41,304 nt of DNA from an uncultured Desulfuromonadales bacterium (GCA_945787465.1 CALZIZ010000045.1:1-41304); one strand, 5' to 3'. Counted from the first letter of the stretch, positions 1 to 8,670 are shown. Translations and numbers: made by a program. The notes: generated by a model not told the origin, from the letters alone.

Positions 1-1472
1 AGCCCGCCCCAGGCGTCCTGACCCTCCAGGGCCAGGGCCTTCGGGTCGCAGGCCAGGGTGTCGAGGATCTTGGCGGCGGTATCGGGCATAAAAGGGGCCA
101 CCAGCAAAGAGATCAGACGGACGGCCTCGAGCAGGTTGTAGAGCACGGTCCCGAGTCTTTTCCTCTGGGCTTCGTCCTTGGCCAGGGCCCAGGGGGCGGT
201 TTCGTCGATGTACTTGTTCGAAGCGCTGATCAGCTCCCAGATCGCCTGCAGGGCCTTGTGAAAGGCCAGGTCGTTGAGGTGAGTGTCGACGGCGGCAACC
301 CCTTTGGGGAAGCGGGCCATGTAGGCATCGTCGATTTCATCCGTGGCCTGGGGAGCGGGCAGGGTGCCGGCGAAATATTTGTTGAGCATGGCGGTGGAGC
401 GGCTGACGAGGTTGCCCAGGTCATTGGCCAGGTCCGAGTTGATGCGGTGAACCAGCGCAGCATGCGAGAAATCGCCGTCAAGGCCGAAAGGGACCTCACG
501 CAGCAGGAAGTAACGAATGGCGTCGACGCCGTACTTGTCGATGAGCATGTTCGGCTCGACGACGTTGCGCAGGCTCTTGCTCATCTTCTGCCCTTCAACG
601 GTCCACCAGCCGTGGGCGAAGACCTTTTTGGGCAGCGGCAGCCCGGCGGCCAGCAGAAAGGTCGGCCAGTAGACGGTATGAAAGCGCAGGATGTCCTTGC
701 CGATGACATGCACATCGACAGGCCAGAACTTGGCCACCTTGCCTTCGGGGTCATCGGGGTAGCCCAGCGCGGTGATGTAGTTGGTCAACGCATCGAACCA
801 GACGTAAATGACGTGTTTCTCATTTTCGGGGACCGGAATCCCCCAGGAGAAGGTCGTTCTCGAAATCGACAGATCCCGCAGCCCTTCCTTGACGAAATTG
901 AGCACCTCGTTGCGGCGGGATTTGGGCTGGATGAAGTCGGGGTTCTCCTCGATGTGCCTGATCAGCGCATCCTGGTATTTGCTCATGCGGAAGAAGTAAG
1001 ATTCTTCCTTGAGCTTGTCGGTCTCACGGCCGCAGTCAGGGCAATTGCCGTCCATCAGCTGGGTTTCAGTCCAGAAGGTCTCGCAGGGGGTGCAATACCA
1101 GTCTTCGTACTCGCCCAGATAAATGTCTTCCTTGGCGTGGATTTTCCGGAACAGCTCCCAGACGCCCTTTTTGTGCCTCTCCTGGGTGGTGCGGATAAAG
1201 TCGGTGTTGCTGATGTTGAGCTTTTCCCAAAGGGCCTGGAAGCGCTTGACGACACGATCGGCCAGCTCAAGAGGAGTTTCTCCGGCCGCCTGGGCCGCTT
1301 TTTCGACCTTCTGGCCGTGCTCGTCGGTGCCGGTCAGGTAAAACACCTCGTAGCCGCGGGATTGTTTGTAGCGCGCAAGCACGTCACAGGCCAGGGTGGT
1401 GTAGGCATGGCCGATGTGCGGGACGTCATTGACATAGTATATGGGGGTGGTTATGTAGTAGCGCTTGTCCAT
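1..1472 (-). CDS. metG: Methionyl-tRNA synthetase, 3' end outside the window
   Basis: Charges tRNA-Met with methionine in the cytoplasm. The ORF track misses it because the frame runs off the left edge; translating the minus strand from the ATG at 1472 gives 490 codons without a stop. Near the N-terminus is the class I HIGH motif (PHIGHAYTT), in the middle a zinc knuckle (CTPC and CPDCG pairs), and about two thirds in the KMSKS loop (GQKMSKSLRN). The last visible residues (DAWGG) resemble the end of the helical anticodon-binding domain, so what is missing is either a short tail or a linker with the EMAP-like tRNA-binding dimerisation domain. A GGAG about 7 bases upstream supports the start. 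It lies 16 bases after ricT and is probably cotranscribed with tmk-holB-ricT. Identity is very secure; total length is unknown. Confidence 0.96.
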   Translation of the reverse strand, partial: MDKRYYITTPIYYVNDVPHIGHAYTTLACDVLARYKQSRGYEVFYLTGTDEHGQKVEKAAQAAGETPLELADRVVKRFQALWEKLNISNTDFIRTTQERHKKGVWELFRKIHAKEDIYLGEYEDWYCTPCETFWTETQLMDGNCPDCGRETDKLKEESYFFRMSKYQDALIRHIEENPDFIQPKSRRNEVLNFVKEGLRDLSISRTTFSWGIPVPENEKHVIYVWFDALTNYITALGYPDDPEGKVAKFWPVDVHVIGKDILRFHTVYWPTFLLAAGLPLPKKVFAHGWWTVEGQKMSKSLRNVVEPNMLIDKYGVDAIRYFLLREVPFGLDGDFSHAALVHRINSDLANDLGNLVSRSTAMLNKYFAGTLPAPQATDEIDDAYMARFPKGVAAVDTHLNDLAFHKALQAIWELISASNKYIDETAPWALAKDEAQRKRLGTVLYNLLEAVRLISLLVAPFMPDTAAKILDTLACDPKALALEGQDAWGG

Positions 1473-1488
1473 CGGTTTCTCCTGATAT

Positions 1489-2526
1489 TTATTTTCGCCG
1501 CGGACGGCGTCGGCTGCGGCTGCGCTTTTTGCCGGGTTTGGCCTCGCCATCGGGGGCGGGCTCGGGGGCGGTCACTTTGGGGGGGGCCGGCGGTTTTTCC
1601 CTGGTGGCCCTGGCGGGTTTTGGCTGGCCCTGAGGTTTGCCACCCCTGGGGCGTCCCCCCTGTTTCTTTTTGGGTTCCCGGGGTTCGCCGGGCTGGGACG
1701 GTTTTTTTTGCTGGGCCGACTCCTGGTCTTTGGCGATCTCGGTTTCGCCGGCCGGAACCTGGGCGGTCTTGCCGTCCAGAAACCTTACCGTAACCTTCTG
1801 GCCCAGGACGTCTTGCGCGACGACATCGCCCTCGCGGCCTTCGTGCTTTACTCTGCGGCCGCACTTGGGCAGGGCCTTTTTAAGCGCACAATAGGTTTCA
1901 AACTCATATCCCAGACAGCACAGCAGTCTGCCGCACTGGCCGGAAATCTTATTGGGGTTCAGGGCCAGGCCCTGCTCTTTGGCCATGCGCACCGAAACCG
2001 GGGCGAACTCGGTCAAAAATGTGCAGCAGCACAACTCGCGGCCGCAGATGCCAATGCCGCCCGTCAGTTTAGCCTCGTCGCGAACGCCGATCTGGCGCAT
2101 TTCGATGCGGGTGTGAAAATAGTGGGCCAGGTCTTTGACCAGTTCCCTGAAATCGACCCGGCCGTCAGCGGTGAAATAAAAGACAATCTTGGAGCCGTCG
2201 AAGAGGTATTCGGCCCGCACCAGCTTCATGTCCATCTTGCGATCTTCGATTCGCCGCTGGCAGAAGCCATAGGCCTCTTTCTCACGGCCGGCGTGACTGG
2301 CGGCCATTGAGAGGTCCTCTTCAGTGGCCAGGCGAAGAACGTTCTTGATGTCCTCCGGTGCCTGGTCGCGGGGGACCTCCCGCGGTTGAAGAACCACCGA
2401 TCCCAGTGCCCGCCCGCGGTCTGTTTCAACGACCACCCGGTCTCCGCCTTTGAGCTCCAGGTCTCTGGCGTTAAAGGTGTAATGTTTTCCGGCGGTGCGG
2501 AATTTGAGAGAGACGATACGGATCAT
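1489..2526 (-). CDS. ricT: PSP1-domain protein RicT (YaaT family) with a long basic tail
   Basis: RicT/YaaT-family protein. In Bacillus subtilis the family acts with RicA and RicF in an iron-sulfur complex that modulates RNase Y cleavage. Residues about 1-250 are the PSP1-type core, with the Cys-rich segments ICGRELCCC and GQCGRLLCCLG followed by two more Cys (YCALKKALPKCG), the set thought to hold iron-sulfur clusters. Residues about 250-345 are a low-complexity tail very rich in Lys, Arg, Pro and Gly, ending in SRSRRRPRRK; the Bacillus protein (about 275 residues) lacks a tail of this size. No good Shine-Dalgarno sequence precedes the start at 2526, but the opening MIRIVSLKFR fits the family. 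It sits between holB and metG, as in the tmk-holB-yaaT cluster of Firmicutes. The family is secure; whether it has the RNase role here is inference, since no ricA or ricF is visible. Confidence 0.88.
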   Translation of the reverse strand: MIRIVSLKFRTAGKHYTFNARDLELKGGDRVVVETDRGRALGSVVLQPREVPRDQAPEDIKNVLRLATEEDLSMAASHAGREKEAYGFCQRRIEDRKMDMKLVRAEYLFDGSKIVFYFTADGRVDFRELVKDLAHYFHTRIEMRQIGVRDEAKLTGGIGICGRELCCCTFLTEFAPVSVRMAKEQGLALNPNKISGQCGRLLCCLGYEFETYCALKKALPKCGRRVKHEGREGDVVAQDVLGQKVTVRFLDGKTAQVPAGETEIAKDQESAQQKKPSQPGEPREPKKKQGGRPRGGKPQGQPKPARATREKPPAPPKVTAPEPAPDGEAKPGKKRSRSRRRPRRK

Positions 2527-2588
2527 AAAGAGTATTTGAATCCTATTCGGTATAATTAATAGTATTTTTAATGCAGTGACTGCCGGGG

Positions 2589-3557
2589 TCAGGCTGCCAG
2601 TCGCAGCAGCAGAACCTCCATGGCCAACTGGCGGTTCACGTTGCGCTCCAGTTGGTGGCGGCTGGCGTCAATGGCCTCGAGCTTGCGCAGTAGAGCGGGC
2701 ACGCTGGCTCGGGCGGCAACACGACGAATCTTGTCGGCCAGGTCGAGGTTGACCATTTCCGATTCCGGGCGACCGTGCTTATGAAGCAGAAGGTCGCGGT
2801 AGAAGGCCTGCAGAATGTCGAGTATTTCGCCCAGGCGATCTTTGTCTTCAGCGATCTCTTCGGCTAGTTCGAAAAGCGGAAGGATGCTTCCTGGAGAAAG
2901 GGCGGTGACCGCCTTGAGGAGGCTGCGGCGTTTCTCCAGGTAGAGGTCGCGGTCCTTGCCGAAGGCCTTTTTAAAGCTGCCCTCAGAGAGGGCCGCCAGA
3001 ATGTGTCCCTGAACCTCGTCGACCTCAAGGCGCTCGATAAGCACCTGTTGCAGTAACTGTTGGGGCAGCCGGGAAAAAGGCAGCCTCTGGCAGCGCGATC
3101 TGATGGTGGATAAAACCTTTTCCGGTTTTGCCGATAGCAGAATCAGCAGTGCCTCACCTGATGGCTCCTCGAGGGTTTTGAGCAAGGCGTTGCCTGCCGC
3201 CGGATTCATTTTCTCGGCGCCATCGATGAGGCAGATCTTTTTCGGAGCCTCAAGGGGGCGGTAAGAGAGCTCCTTCTGCAAGGCGCGAACCTGTTCAATT
3301 TTGATCAGCGTGCCCTCGGCTTCGAGAAGGTGCAGGTCGGGATGGTTGTGGTGGTCAACCTTGCGACAGGCACTGCAGTTACCGCAGCCGGTTCCTTCAA
3401 GGCAGAAGACGGCACGCACCAGGGCCAGGGCGACCAGGCGCTTGCCGACCCCCTCCGGGCCTTCAAACAGGTAGGCGTGGGCGAGGCGGTCAGAGCTGAT
3501 GGCCCGGCGCAATATGTCCTTTTGGCGGTCGTGTCCCAAAATCTGGGCAAAGGTCAT
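2589..3557 (-). CDS. holB: DNA polymerase III delta' subunit
   Basis: Clamp-loader subunit that helps load the beta sliding clamp at primed DNA. The 322-residue protein has a Walker A-like loop (GPEGVGKR, residues 33-40), a four-Cys zinc module (C52, C58, C61, C64), the LLKTLEEP segment, and the SRC motif (IRSRCQRLPF) typical of delta' and tau/gamma subunits. Length matches the family (about 320-335). The start ATG at 3557 is 4 bases after the tmk stop, so the two are translationally coupled. A 62-base AT-rich spacer separates it from ricT. The partner delta subunit holA lies at 24.9 kb on the other strand. Confidence 0.95.
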   Translation of the reverse strand: MTFAQILGHDRQKDILRRAISSDRLAHAYLFEGPEGVGKRLVALALVRAVFCLEGTGCGNCSACRKVDHHNHPDLHLLEAEGTLIKIEQVRALQKELSYRPLEAPKKICLIDGAEKMNPAAGNALLKTLEEPSGEALLILLSAKPEKVLSTIRSRCQRLPFSRLPQQLLQQVLIERLEVDEVQGHILAALSEGSFKKAFGKDRDLYLEKRRSLLKAVTALSPGSILPLFELAEEIAEDKDRLGEILDILQAFYRDLLLHKHGRPESEMVNLDLADKIRRVAARASVPALLRKLEAIDASRHQLERNVNRQLAMEVLLLRLAA

Positions 3558-3561
3558 GACC

Positions 3562-4203
3562 TCAGGCTCTCCGCTTGAGAAAATCTGTTACTGCTGCATC
3601 GATCCGCTCTTCCACCACTTCGATACTGCCTAGCGCATCGATTCGGGCGTATCTTGGCAGGTTCTGGCAGATGGCCAGGTAACCCTCTCTCACCCGCTGA
3701 TGAAAGGCGAGGGATTCCGCCTCGAAGCGTCCCTCCTGTTCGAGGTTCGATCTGGCGTTGCGCCCCAGCGCACGGTTCAGGCCATGCTCGACGGGCATGT
3801 CAAGCAGCAGGGTCAGGTCGGGGGTAAGCCCCCCTGCGGCAAGATCATTAAGCTCTGCGATCAGGTTGCGGTCGAGCCCCCGGCCAAAGCCCTGGTAGGC
3901 CAGGGTCGCATCGGTGAAGCGGTCGCAAAGCACCAGGACGCCCTGCTCCAGGGCGGGCTTTACCACTTCCTCGACATGCTGGGCCCGCGCCGCGGCGTAA
4001 AGCAGCAGCTCGGCCCGGGGGGCCAGGTCGCTGTTGCCGGGGTCGAGAAGGATCTTGCGAATCGCATCGGCGATTGGGCATCCCCCAGGTTCTCTGGTTG
4101 TGAGCACCTGGCGTCCGCGGGCCCGCAGTTTTTCTGCCAGGCGGGCCAGTTGGGTGGTCTTTCCGCAGCCCTCGATTCCTTCAAAGGTGATGAATATCGG
4201 CAT
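3562..4203 (-). CDS. tmk: Thymidylate kinase
   Basis: Phosphorylates dTMP to dTDP with ATP, in dTTP synthesis. The 213-residue protein shows the P-loop FEGIEGCGKTT near the N-terminus, the DRF motif (D94-F96) used in dTMP binding, and a LID region (RNARSNLEQEGRFEAES) with no unusual insertions. Length is normal for the family. It is the first gene of the leftward operon tmk-holB-ricT-metG, and a sigma70-like promoter lies about 90 bases upstream. Pairing of tmk with holB is conserved in many bacteria. Confidence 0.96.
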   Translation of the reverse strand: MPIFITFEGIEGCGKTTQLARLAEKLRARGRQVLTTREPGGCPIADAIRKILLDPGNSDLAPRAELLLYAAARAQHVEEVVKPALEQGVLVLCDRFTDATLAYQGFGRGLDRNLIAELNDLAAGGLTPDLTLLLDMPVEHGLNRALGRNARSNLEQEGRFEAESLAFHQRVREGYLAICQNLPRYARIDALGSIEVVEERIDAAVTDFLKRRA

Positions 4204-4289
4204 AGATTAGTCGCCATCCGAAAACTAGGACGGCATAGGATAAGTTCCGGGTGTGGAAACTGGATTGTATTGGTCAGGAAAATCAAAAT

Positions 4290-4318
4290 ATTATATGGGT
4301 CGATGGGGGTATAATCAA
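4290..4318 (-). promoter_or_regulatory. Predicted sigma70 promoter of the tmk operon
   Basis: On the minus strand a -35-like TTGATT (4313-4318) and a perfect -10 TATAAT (4290-4295) are separated by exactly 17 bases. Transcription would begin near 4282 and leave a leader of about 80 bases before tmk. It overlaps nothing coding and faces away from the rnc promoter. Sequence-based prediction only. Confidence 0.65.
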
Positions 4319-4347
4319 GGAAAAAGCGGGTTTTGCGTCGCTATGCG

Positions 4348-4376
4348 TTGATCGCCAGGGGCGAATCGAGTATACT
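4348..4376 (+). promoter_or_regulatory. Predicted sigma70 promoter of the rnc operon
   Basis: A -35-like TTGATC (4348-4353) is followed after 17 bases by TATACT (4371-4376). The start point would be near 4383, about 50 bases upstream of rnc. Together with the tmk promoter it makes 4204-4432 a divergent promoter region of about 230 bases. Prediction only. Confidence 0.6.
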
Positions 4377-4432
4377 CGGGCGCCAGTGTGCTGTTAGGAG
4401 CCAAGGCCGGAAAGTGGAGAGCGTAGAATTTT

Positions 4433-5128
4433 ATGCAGGGTGAGGCGATAACAGAGATTGAAAAGAAGATCGGGTACCGTTTTCGGCAACCGGTGCTGTT
4501 GCGTGAAGCCCTGACCCACAAGTCCTACAGCAATGAAAAGCCTGACCACGACGTGCCCCACAATGAACGGCTTGAGTTTCTTGGCGATGCGGTTCTTGAC
4601 CTGGTGATCAGTCACCGGCTGTACCGGGACTATCCGGATAGCCCCGAAGGGGAGTTGACCCGCGTCAGGGCCGAGGTGGTCAGTGAGAAAAGTCTCGCCC
4701 GCTTTGGTCGCGAACTGCAGCTCGGTGGTTGGCTGCTGCTCGGGCGGGGAGAAGGACTTAGCGGCGGTCGTGACAAAGACAGCCTGTTGGCCGACACGCT
4801 CGAAGCGTTGCTGGGGGCGGTGTACCTCGATGGCGGTCTGGAGCAGGCCAGGGCGGTCACCGAACCGATGTTTTCCAAGGCGATTGTCCAGTCGGCCAGG
4901 CGCAAGGCCGGGGTCGACCACAAGACCCGCCTTCAGGAGATCTTCCAGGGGCGGGGAGAGCGGCTTCCGGCCTATGTGCTGACGCTGGTCGAGGGTCCGG
5001 ACCACCAGCGTATCTACACCGTCGAGGTGCGTGCGGCTGGGCAGGTCTTGGGCTGTGGGCGGGGCCGCACCAAAAAGGCCGCCGAGCAGGAGGCGGCCCG
5101 TAACGCCTTGGCTGGGCTAGAAGACTAG
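4433..5128 (+). CDS. rnc: Ribonuclease III
   Basis: Double-strand-specific endoribonuclease that processes the rRNA precursor and structured mRNAs. The 231-residue protein has the RNase III signature NERLEFLGD (residues 44-52, with catalytic E47 and D51), the second acidic pair D121 and E124 in the ADTLEALLGA segment, and a C-terminal double-stranded RNA-binding domain from about residue 160 (KTRLQEIFQG to KKAAEQEAARNAL). Length is typical. The start ATG has a GGAG about 13 bases upstream, a slightly long spacing. Only 4 bases separate its stop from the radical SAM gene. Confidence 0.97.
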   Translation: MQGEAITEIEKKIGYRFRQPVLLREALTHKSYSNEKPDHDVPHNERLEFLGDAVLDLVISHRLYRDYPDSPEGELTRVRAEVVSEKSLARFGRELQLGGWLLLGRGEGLSGGRDKDSLLADTLEALLGAVYLDGGLEQARAVTEPMFSKAIVQSARRKAGVDHKTRLQEIFQGRGERLPAYVLTLVEGPDHQRIYTVEVRAAGQVLGCGRGRTKKAAEQEAARNALAGLED

Positions 5129-5132
5129 CCAG

Positions 5133-6158
5133 ATGCGCCTCTATCCCTTTTTTATCCCCCACCAGGGATGCCCGAACCGGTGTGTTTTTTGTCAGCAGCA
5201 CCATGTCAGCGGGCAGGGGGAGGCGCCAACTGCCGATCAAGTTCGCCGGCAGCTCGAGGTCATGCTGCCTGAAAAAGGCGATGGGCAGGTCGCCTTTTAT
5301 GGCGGAAGCTTCACCATGTTGCCCTCGGAGGTCCAAAGGGCTTATCTTGAGGCTGTGGTTCCCTGTGTGAAAGCTGGCCGGGTGTCAGGTGTCAGGGTGT
5401 CGACACGGCCCGACGGTCTGGGCCGGGCGCAGGTGAAGTTGTTACGTGGTTTTCCGGTTGCAACCGTCGAAATCGGCTGCCAGTCTTTTTGCGACCATGT
5501 GCTGCGCAGGGCCGGCCGCAACACGCGGGCCGCTGAGGTTGCCCCGGCGGTGGGGATGCTGCGTGAAGCAGGGATTGCGGTTGGTTTGCAATTGATGCCA
5601 GGGCTGCCTGGGGCGGGCCCTGGTGAAGCCGTTGAATCATTGGTGTATGCTTTGGCTCTTGAACCGGATTTTTTACGTATTTACCCAACGCTGGTGTTGC
5701 GCGGGACAGGACTTGAAAAGGCATACCGCCAAGGGACTTACCGCCCGCTGGATTTAGGTCGGGCCGTGGAGGTCTGCGCCGAAATGTTCTGGCGCTGCCA
5801 CAGGGCGGGGGTGCCGGTGATTCGACTGGGATTGCAGGCCACGGCCGAGCTTGACTGGCAAGGGGCTTTGGTCGCCGGGCCCTATCATCCTGCCTTCGGC
5901 CAGTTGGTTCGTTCGCATCTCTGGCTTCGCGCCTTGCGAAGGGTCGGCAGCTGTACCGCTGAGGTTGGAGTCCATCCCTCCGAGCTCTCCGATGCTCTTG
6001 GACAGCGGCGTTGTAATCAGCAGGCCCTGCAGGAGGAGTTCGGTGACTACTTGATTCAACCGAAGGCCGGGGTGACCCGGCACAACCTCGATTTTTCCGG
6101 TCGGCAGGTCTCCTTGTGGGAGCTTGCCGCCTATGAAGGAAGTGACTCCATTGACTGA
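5133..6158 (+). CDS. Elp3-like radical SAM protein
   Basis: A radical S-adenosylmethionine enzyme of unknown substrate. Three Cys in the pattern CPNRCVFC (C13, C17, C20) would hold the 4Fe-4S cluster; YGGSFT and EIGCQSF match the SAM-binding strands of Elp3/oxygen-independent coproporphyrinogen oxidase-like proteins. The 341 residues contain no acetyltransferase domain, so this is not a full Elp3. The C-terminal 60 residues look like a small extra domain ending at the era overlap. Its place between rnc and era hints at RNA or translation-related chemistry, but this is only inference. The gene overlaps era by about 26 bases, suggesting translational coupling. Confidence 0.85.
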   Translation: MRLYPFFIPHQGCPNRCVFCQQHHVSGQGEAPTADQVRRQLEVMLPEKGDGQVAFYGGSFTMLPSEVQRAYLEAVVPCVKAGRVSGVRVSTRPDGLGRAQVKLLRGFPVATVEIGCQSFCDHVLRRAGRNTRAAEVAPAVGMLREAGIAVGLQLMPGLPGAGPGEAVESLVYALALEPDFLRIYPTLVLRGTGLEKAYRQGTYRPLDLGRAVEVCAEMFWRCHRAGVPVIRLGLQATAELDWQGALVAGPYHPAFGQLVRSHLWLRALRRVGSCTAEVGVHPSELSDALGQRRCNQQALQEEFGDYLIQPKAGVTRHNLDFSGRQVSLWELAAYEGSDSID

Positions 6159-7053
6159 ACAGACAGATAAGTTTCGCTCCGGATTCGTGTCGATTGTCGG
6201 GCGGCCCAACGTGGGCAAGTCGACTTTGCTGAACCGGGTTCTGGGACAGAAAATCGCCATTACCACGCCCAAGCCGCAGACCACCCGCAATCGGATTCTG
6301 GGGATCCACAATCTTCCCGACGCCCAGATTCTGTTTCTCGATACCCCGGGAATTCACCGTGGTCGCGGACGACTCAATAAGTTCATGGTCGATCAGGCGC
6401 TCTCTGCCTGCTCGGGTGTCGACGGGGTGTTGTTTCTGATTGAAGCGACCGATCCGCCCGGCGGCGGGGACGAATTCATTCTTGAGATGCTCTCCCGGGG
6501 TAGTTCGCCGGTGATTCTCTGCATCAACAAGATCGACCTGATCAAGCCACCGGTTCTGCTCAAATTGATCGATACCTACTCCAAGAAGTTCAATTTTCAG
6601 GCAATTGTCCCCATCTCCGGCCTGAACGGGGCGGGGGTCGAGGAGCTGCTTGCCGAGGTGCGCAAGCTGCTTCCGGAGGGGCCGAACTATTATCCCGAGG
6701 ATATGGTGACCGATCTTCCCGAACGGTTTATCGTTGCCGAAATGATCCGTGAGCAGGTTTTGATGCAGACGCGGGACGAGATCCCTTACGGGGTGGCGGT
6801 GGTGGTCGAGGATTTCGAAGAAAAGACCGATCGCAACCTGGTGGTGATTCGGGCGGTGATCAATGTGGAACGCGACAGCCAGAAGGGGATCATGCTCGGC
6901 AAGCGCGGCGCCCGCATTCGCGCAATTGGCCAGTCTGCCCGCATGGAGGTAGAAAAGTTTCTGGGCACCAAGGTGTTTCTCGAGCTCTTCGTCAAGGTGC
7001 AGAAAAACTGGACCGATTCCCAACGCCTGCTCAGGGAGTTTGGTTACGAGTGA
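6133..7053 (+). CDS. era: GTPase Era
   Basis: Essential GTPase that binds the 3' end of 16S rRNA and helps small-subunit assembly. Motifs in order: G1 GRPNVGKST, the TTRNR switch I segment, G3 DTPGIH, G4 NKID, then a KH RNA-binding domain (IMLGKRGARIRAIG, LELFVKVQKNW) at the C-terminus. The track starts at a TTG (6124); the ATG at 6133 is preferred because GGGAG at 6118-6122 is correctly spaced and the product (306 residues) fits the family. The start lies inside the end of the radical SAM gene. Confidence 0.96.
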   Translation: MKEVTPLTEQTDKFRSGFVSIVGRPNVGKSTLLNRVLGQKIAITTPKPQTTRNRILGIHNLPDAQILFLDTPGIHRGRGRLNKFMVDQALSACSGVDGVLFLIEATDPPGGGDEFILEMLSRGSSPVILCINKIDLIKPPVLLKLIDTYSKKFNFQAIVPISGLNGAGVEELLAEVRKLLPEGPNYYPEDMVTDLPERFIVAEMIREQVLMQTRDEIPYGVAVVVEDFEEKTDRNLVVIRAVINVERDSQKGIMLGKRGARIRAIGQSARMEVEKFLGTKVFLELFVKVQKNWTDSQRLLREFGYE

Positions 7054-7065
7054 AAAATGCAAATT

Positions 7066-7100
7066 ATGAATTCCGAGTTTTAAATTTTGAACTGATCTTC
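7066..7100 (+). repeat. AT-rich dispersed repeat, copy 1
   Basis: Shortly after the era stop the sequence runs ATGAATTCCGAGTTTT, then ATTTTGAA, then GATCTTC. The same blocks occur in the same order after ogt (28552-28598). The rest of the 153-base era-der spacer contains CTTCGACAGGCTCA (about 7113-7126), a string resembling REP-like elements seen in many genomes, and no clear promoter or terminator. Confidence 0.5.
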
Positions 7101-7206
7101 AAGGGCAGGGGCCTTCGACAGGCTCATGCCGAACTGCTGTCAGACTCCCTTTCTGCTGCCTTTGTGCATGTGGAATCGAACATATAGAAGTTAAGGGCAA
7201 ATACTT

Positions 7207-8520
7207 ATGTTACCGGTTGTAGCCATTGTGGGGCGTCCCAATGTGGGCAAGTCCACGTTGTTTAACCGTCTGCTCGGCAGGCGCAAGGCGATAGTGGAAG
7301 ATTTTCCCGGCGTGACCCGGGATCGGCATTACGCCGAGGTGACCCGGCACCGGGTGCCTTTTACGCTGATCGACACGGGCGGTTTTGAGCCGGTCAGCGA
7401 GGAGCGGCTTCTGGTTCAGATGCGCGAGCAGTCCCAGTTGGCCGTGGAAGAGGCCGACCTGATTCTTTTCGTCATGGACGGAAGGGAAGGGCTGACACCT
7501 TCGGACGAGGAAGTGGCAGGCATGCTGCGTCGGGTCTCCAAGCCGGTGCTCTACGTCGTGAACAAGGTCGATGGAGAGAAGCAGGAGGCCGTTGCCGCTG
7601 AGTTTTACGGACTCGGGGTCGATGAGATCATCACCATCTCTTCAGAACATGGCCGGGGTATAAACGAACTGCTTGAGTCCATGTTCGAGTGCCTGCCGCC
7701 GACCCCGCCGGTCGAAGAGGATCGGGAAGAAACCCGTTTGGCGGTTATTGGTCGGCCCAACGTGGGAAAATCGTCCCTGGTGAACAAAATTCTGGGGTAC
7801 GATCGGGTCGTAGCCAACCCCACTGCCGGCACCACCAGGGACAGTGTCGATACGCCCTTTGTTTACAATGACAAGCGCTATGTGCTGATCGATACCGCCG
7901 GTATCAGGCGTAAGGGGCGGGTGAGTCAAAAGCTTGAAAAGTACAGCGTGATCCAGGCCCTCAAGGGCATGGACCGGGCCCACGTCGTTTTGATGGTAAT
8001 CGACGCCCAGGAGGGCGTTACCGATCAGGACCTGCATGTGGCCGGTTATGCAGCTGAAAAGGGGCGCGGGATAATCCTGGTCGTCAACAAGTGGGATCTG
8101 GTGGCCAAGGACCACAAGACCATGGGCGAGTACCTTCGCGACCTGCGGATATCCTTTAAGTTCCTGGCCCATGCGCCGGCCATTTTTGTCTCGGCCCTGA
8201 CTGGTCAGCGGGTGGCCAAGATTATGGGGGAGGTCGAGAAGGTTTCGGCCGAGTTCAATAAACGCCTGACCACCTCGGCGCTGAACCGGGTGCTTGAAGA
8301 GGCTGAAAAGGCTCACCAGCCGCCGATGTACCAGGGCAAGCGACTGAAGTTTTTCTATGTGACCCAGACCGCGGTGAGGCCGCCATCGTTCGTGGTGTTT
8401 GTGAACAAGGCCGAAGGCGTTCACTTTTCTTACCAGCGTTACCTGGTCAACAAGTTTCGCGAGGCCTTCGGCTTTGAGGGGGTGCCGATCCGCATCGAGT
8501 ACAGGGACCGGACGCGCTGA
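7207..8520 (+). CDS. der: GTPase Der (EngA)
   Basis: Ribosome assembly GTPase acting on the 50S subunit. The 437-residue protein contains two GTPase domains in tandem, each with GRPNVGKS (residues about 9 and 182), DTGGF or DTAGIRRKG as G3, and NKVDGE or NKWDLV as G4. A C-terminal KH-like domain ends in [11 protein letters not shown]. Length and order are standard. It follows era after 153 bases and may have its own transcript or be read through from rnc. A closing terminator is not evident, unless the hairpin at 8620-8670 serves. Confidence 0.97.
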   Translation: MLPVVAIVGRPNVGKSTLFNRLLGRRKAIVEDFPGVTRDRHYAEVTRHRVPFTLIDTGGFEPVSEERLLVQMREQSQLAVEEADLILFVMDGREGLTPSDEEVAGMLRRVSKPVLYVVNKVDGEKQEAVAAEFYGLGVDEIITISSEHGRGINELLESMFECLPPTPPVEEDREETRLAVIGRPNVGKSSLVNKILGYDRVVANPTAGTTRDSVDTPFVYNDKRYVLIDTAGIRRKGRVSQKLEKYSVIQALKGMDRAHVVLMVIDAQEGVTDQDLHVAGYAAEKGRGIILVVNKWDLVAKDHKTMGEYLRDLRISFKFLAHAPAIFVSALTGQRVAKIMGEVEKVSAEFNKRLTTSALNRVLEEAEKAHQPPMYQGKRLKFFYVTQTAVRPPSFVVFVNKAEGVHFSYQRYLVNKFREAFGFEGVPIRIEYRDRTR

Positions 8521-8538
8521 GCGCAAGGGGAAAAATAC

Positions 8539-8567
8539 TTTACTTGCCCAGGTTCCTGCGATATAGT
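8539..8567 (+). promoter_or_regulatory. Possible sigma70 promoter of the chemosensory operon
   Basis: TTTACT (8539-8544) and TATAGT (8562-8567) are separated by 17 bases. Transcription from here would give a leader of about 190 bases that includes the long hairpin at 8620-8670. The -35 matches the consensus at only four of six positions, so this is a moderate prediction. Confidence 0.4.
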
Positions 8568-8619
8568 GTTTCCTGTTTAATTTTAGCCCTTTACGGTTCA
8601 TTGTCTTAGCCTGCGCTCA

Positions 8620-8670
8620 TCCTGCCCAGGGCAACTGCAAGCAGCCGGTTGCCGTTGCTCTGAGGCAGGA
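8620..8670 (+). other. Long imperfect hairpin in the leader of the che-like operon
   Basis: The arms TCCTGCC/GGCAGGA, CAGGGCAAC/GTTGCTCTG (one G-U pair) and GCAA/TTGC stack into a stem of about 20 pairs interrupted only by one bulged A and one T-C mismatch, with an 8-base loop. A T5 run (about 8684-8688) follows 14 bases later, too far for a classic terminator. It may be a leader RNA structure, an imperfect terminator for der, or a protein binding site. Confidence 0.55.

Noticed and set aside
258-1793. 511-residue plus-strand ORF in the track
   Set aside because: It is the antisense shadow of metG and ricT, whose minus-strand frames carry clear family motifs; its own translation matches nothing.
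5392-7062. 556-residue minus-strand ORF
   Set aside because: Shadow of the radical SAM gene and era; GC-rich third positions keep the frame open. The plus-strand genes are certain.
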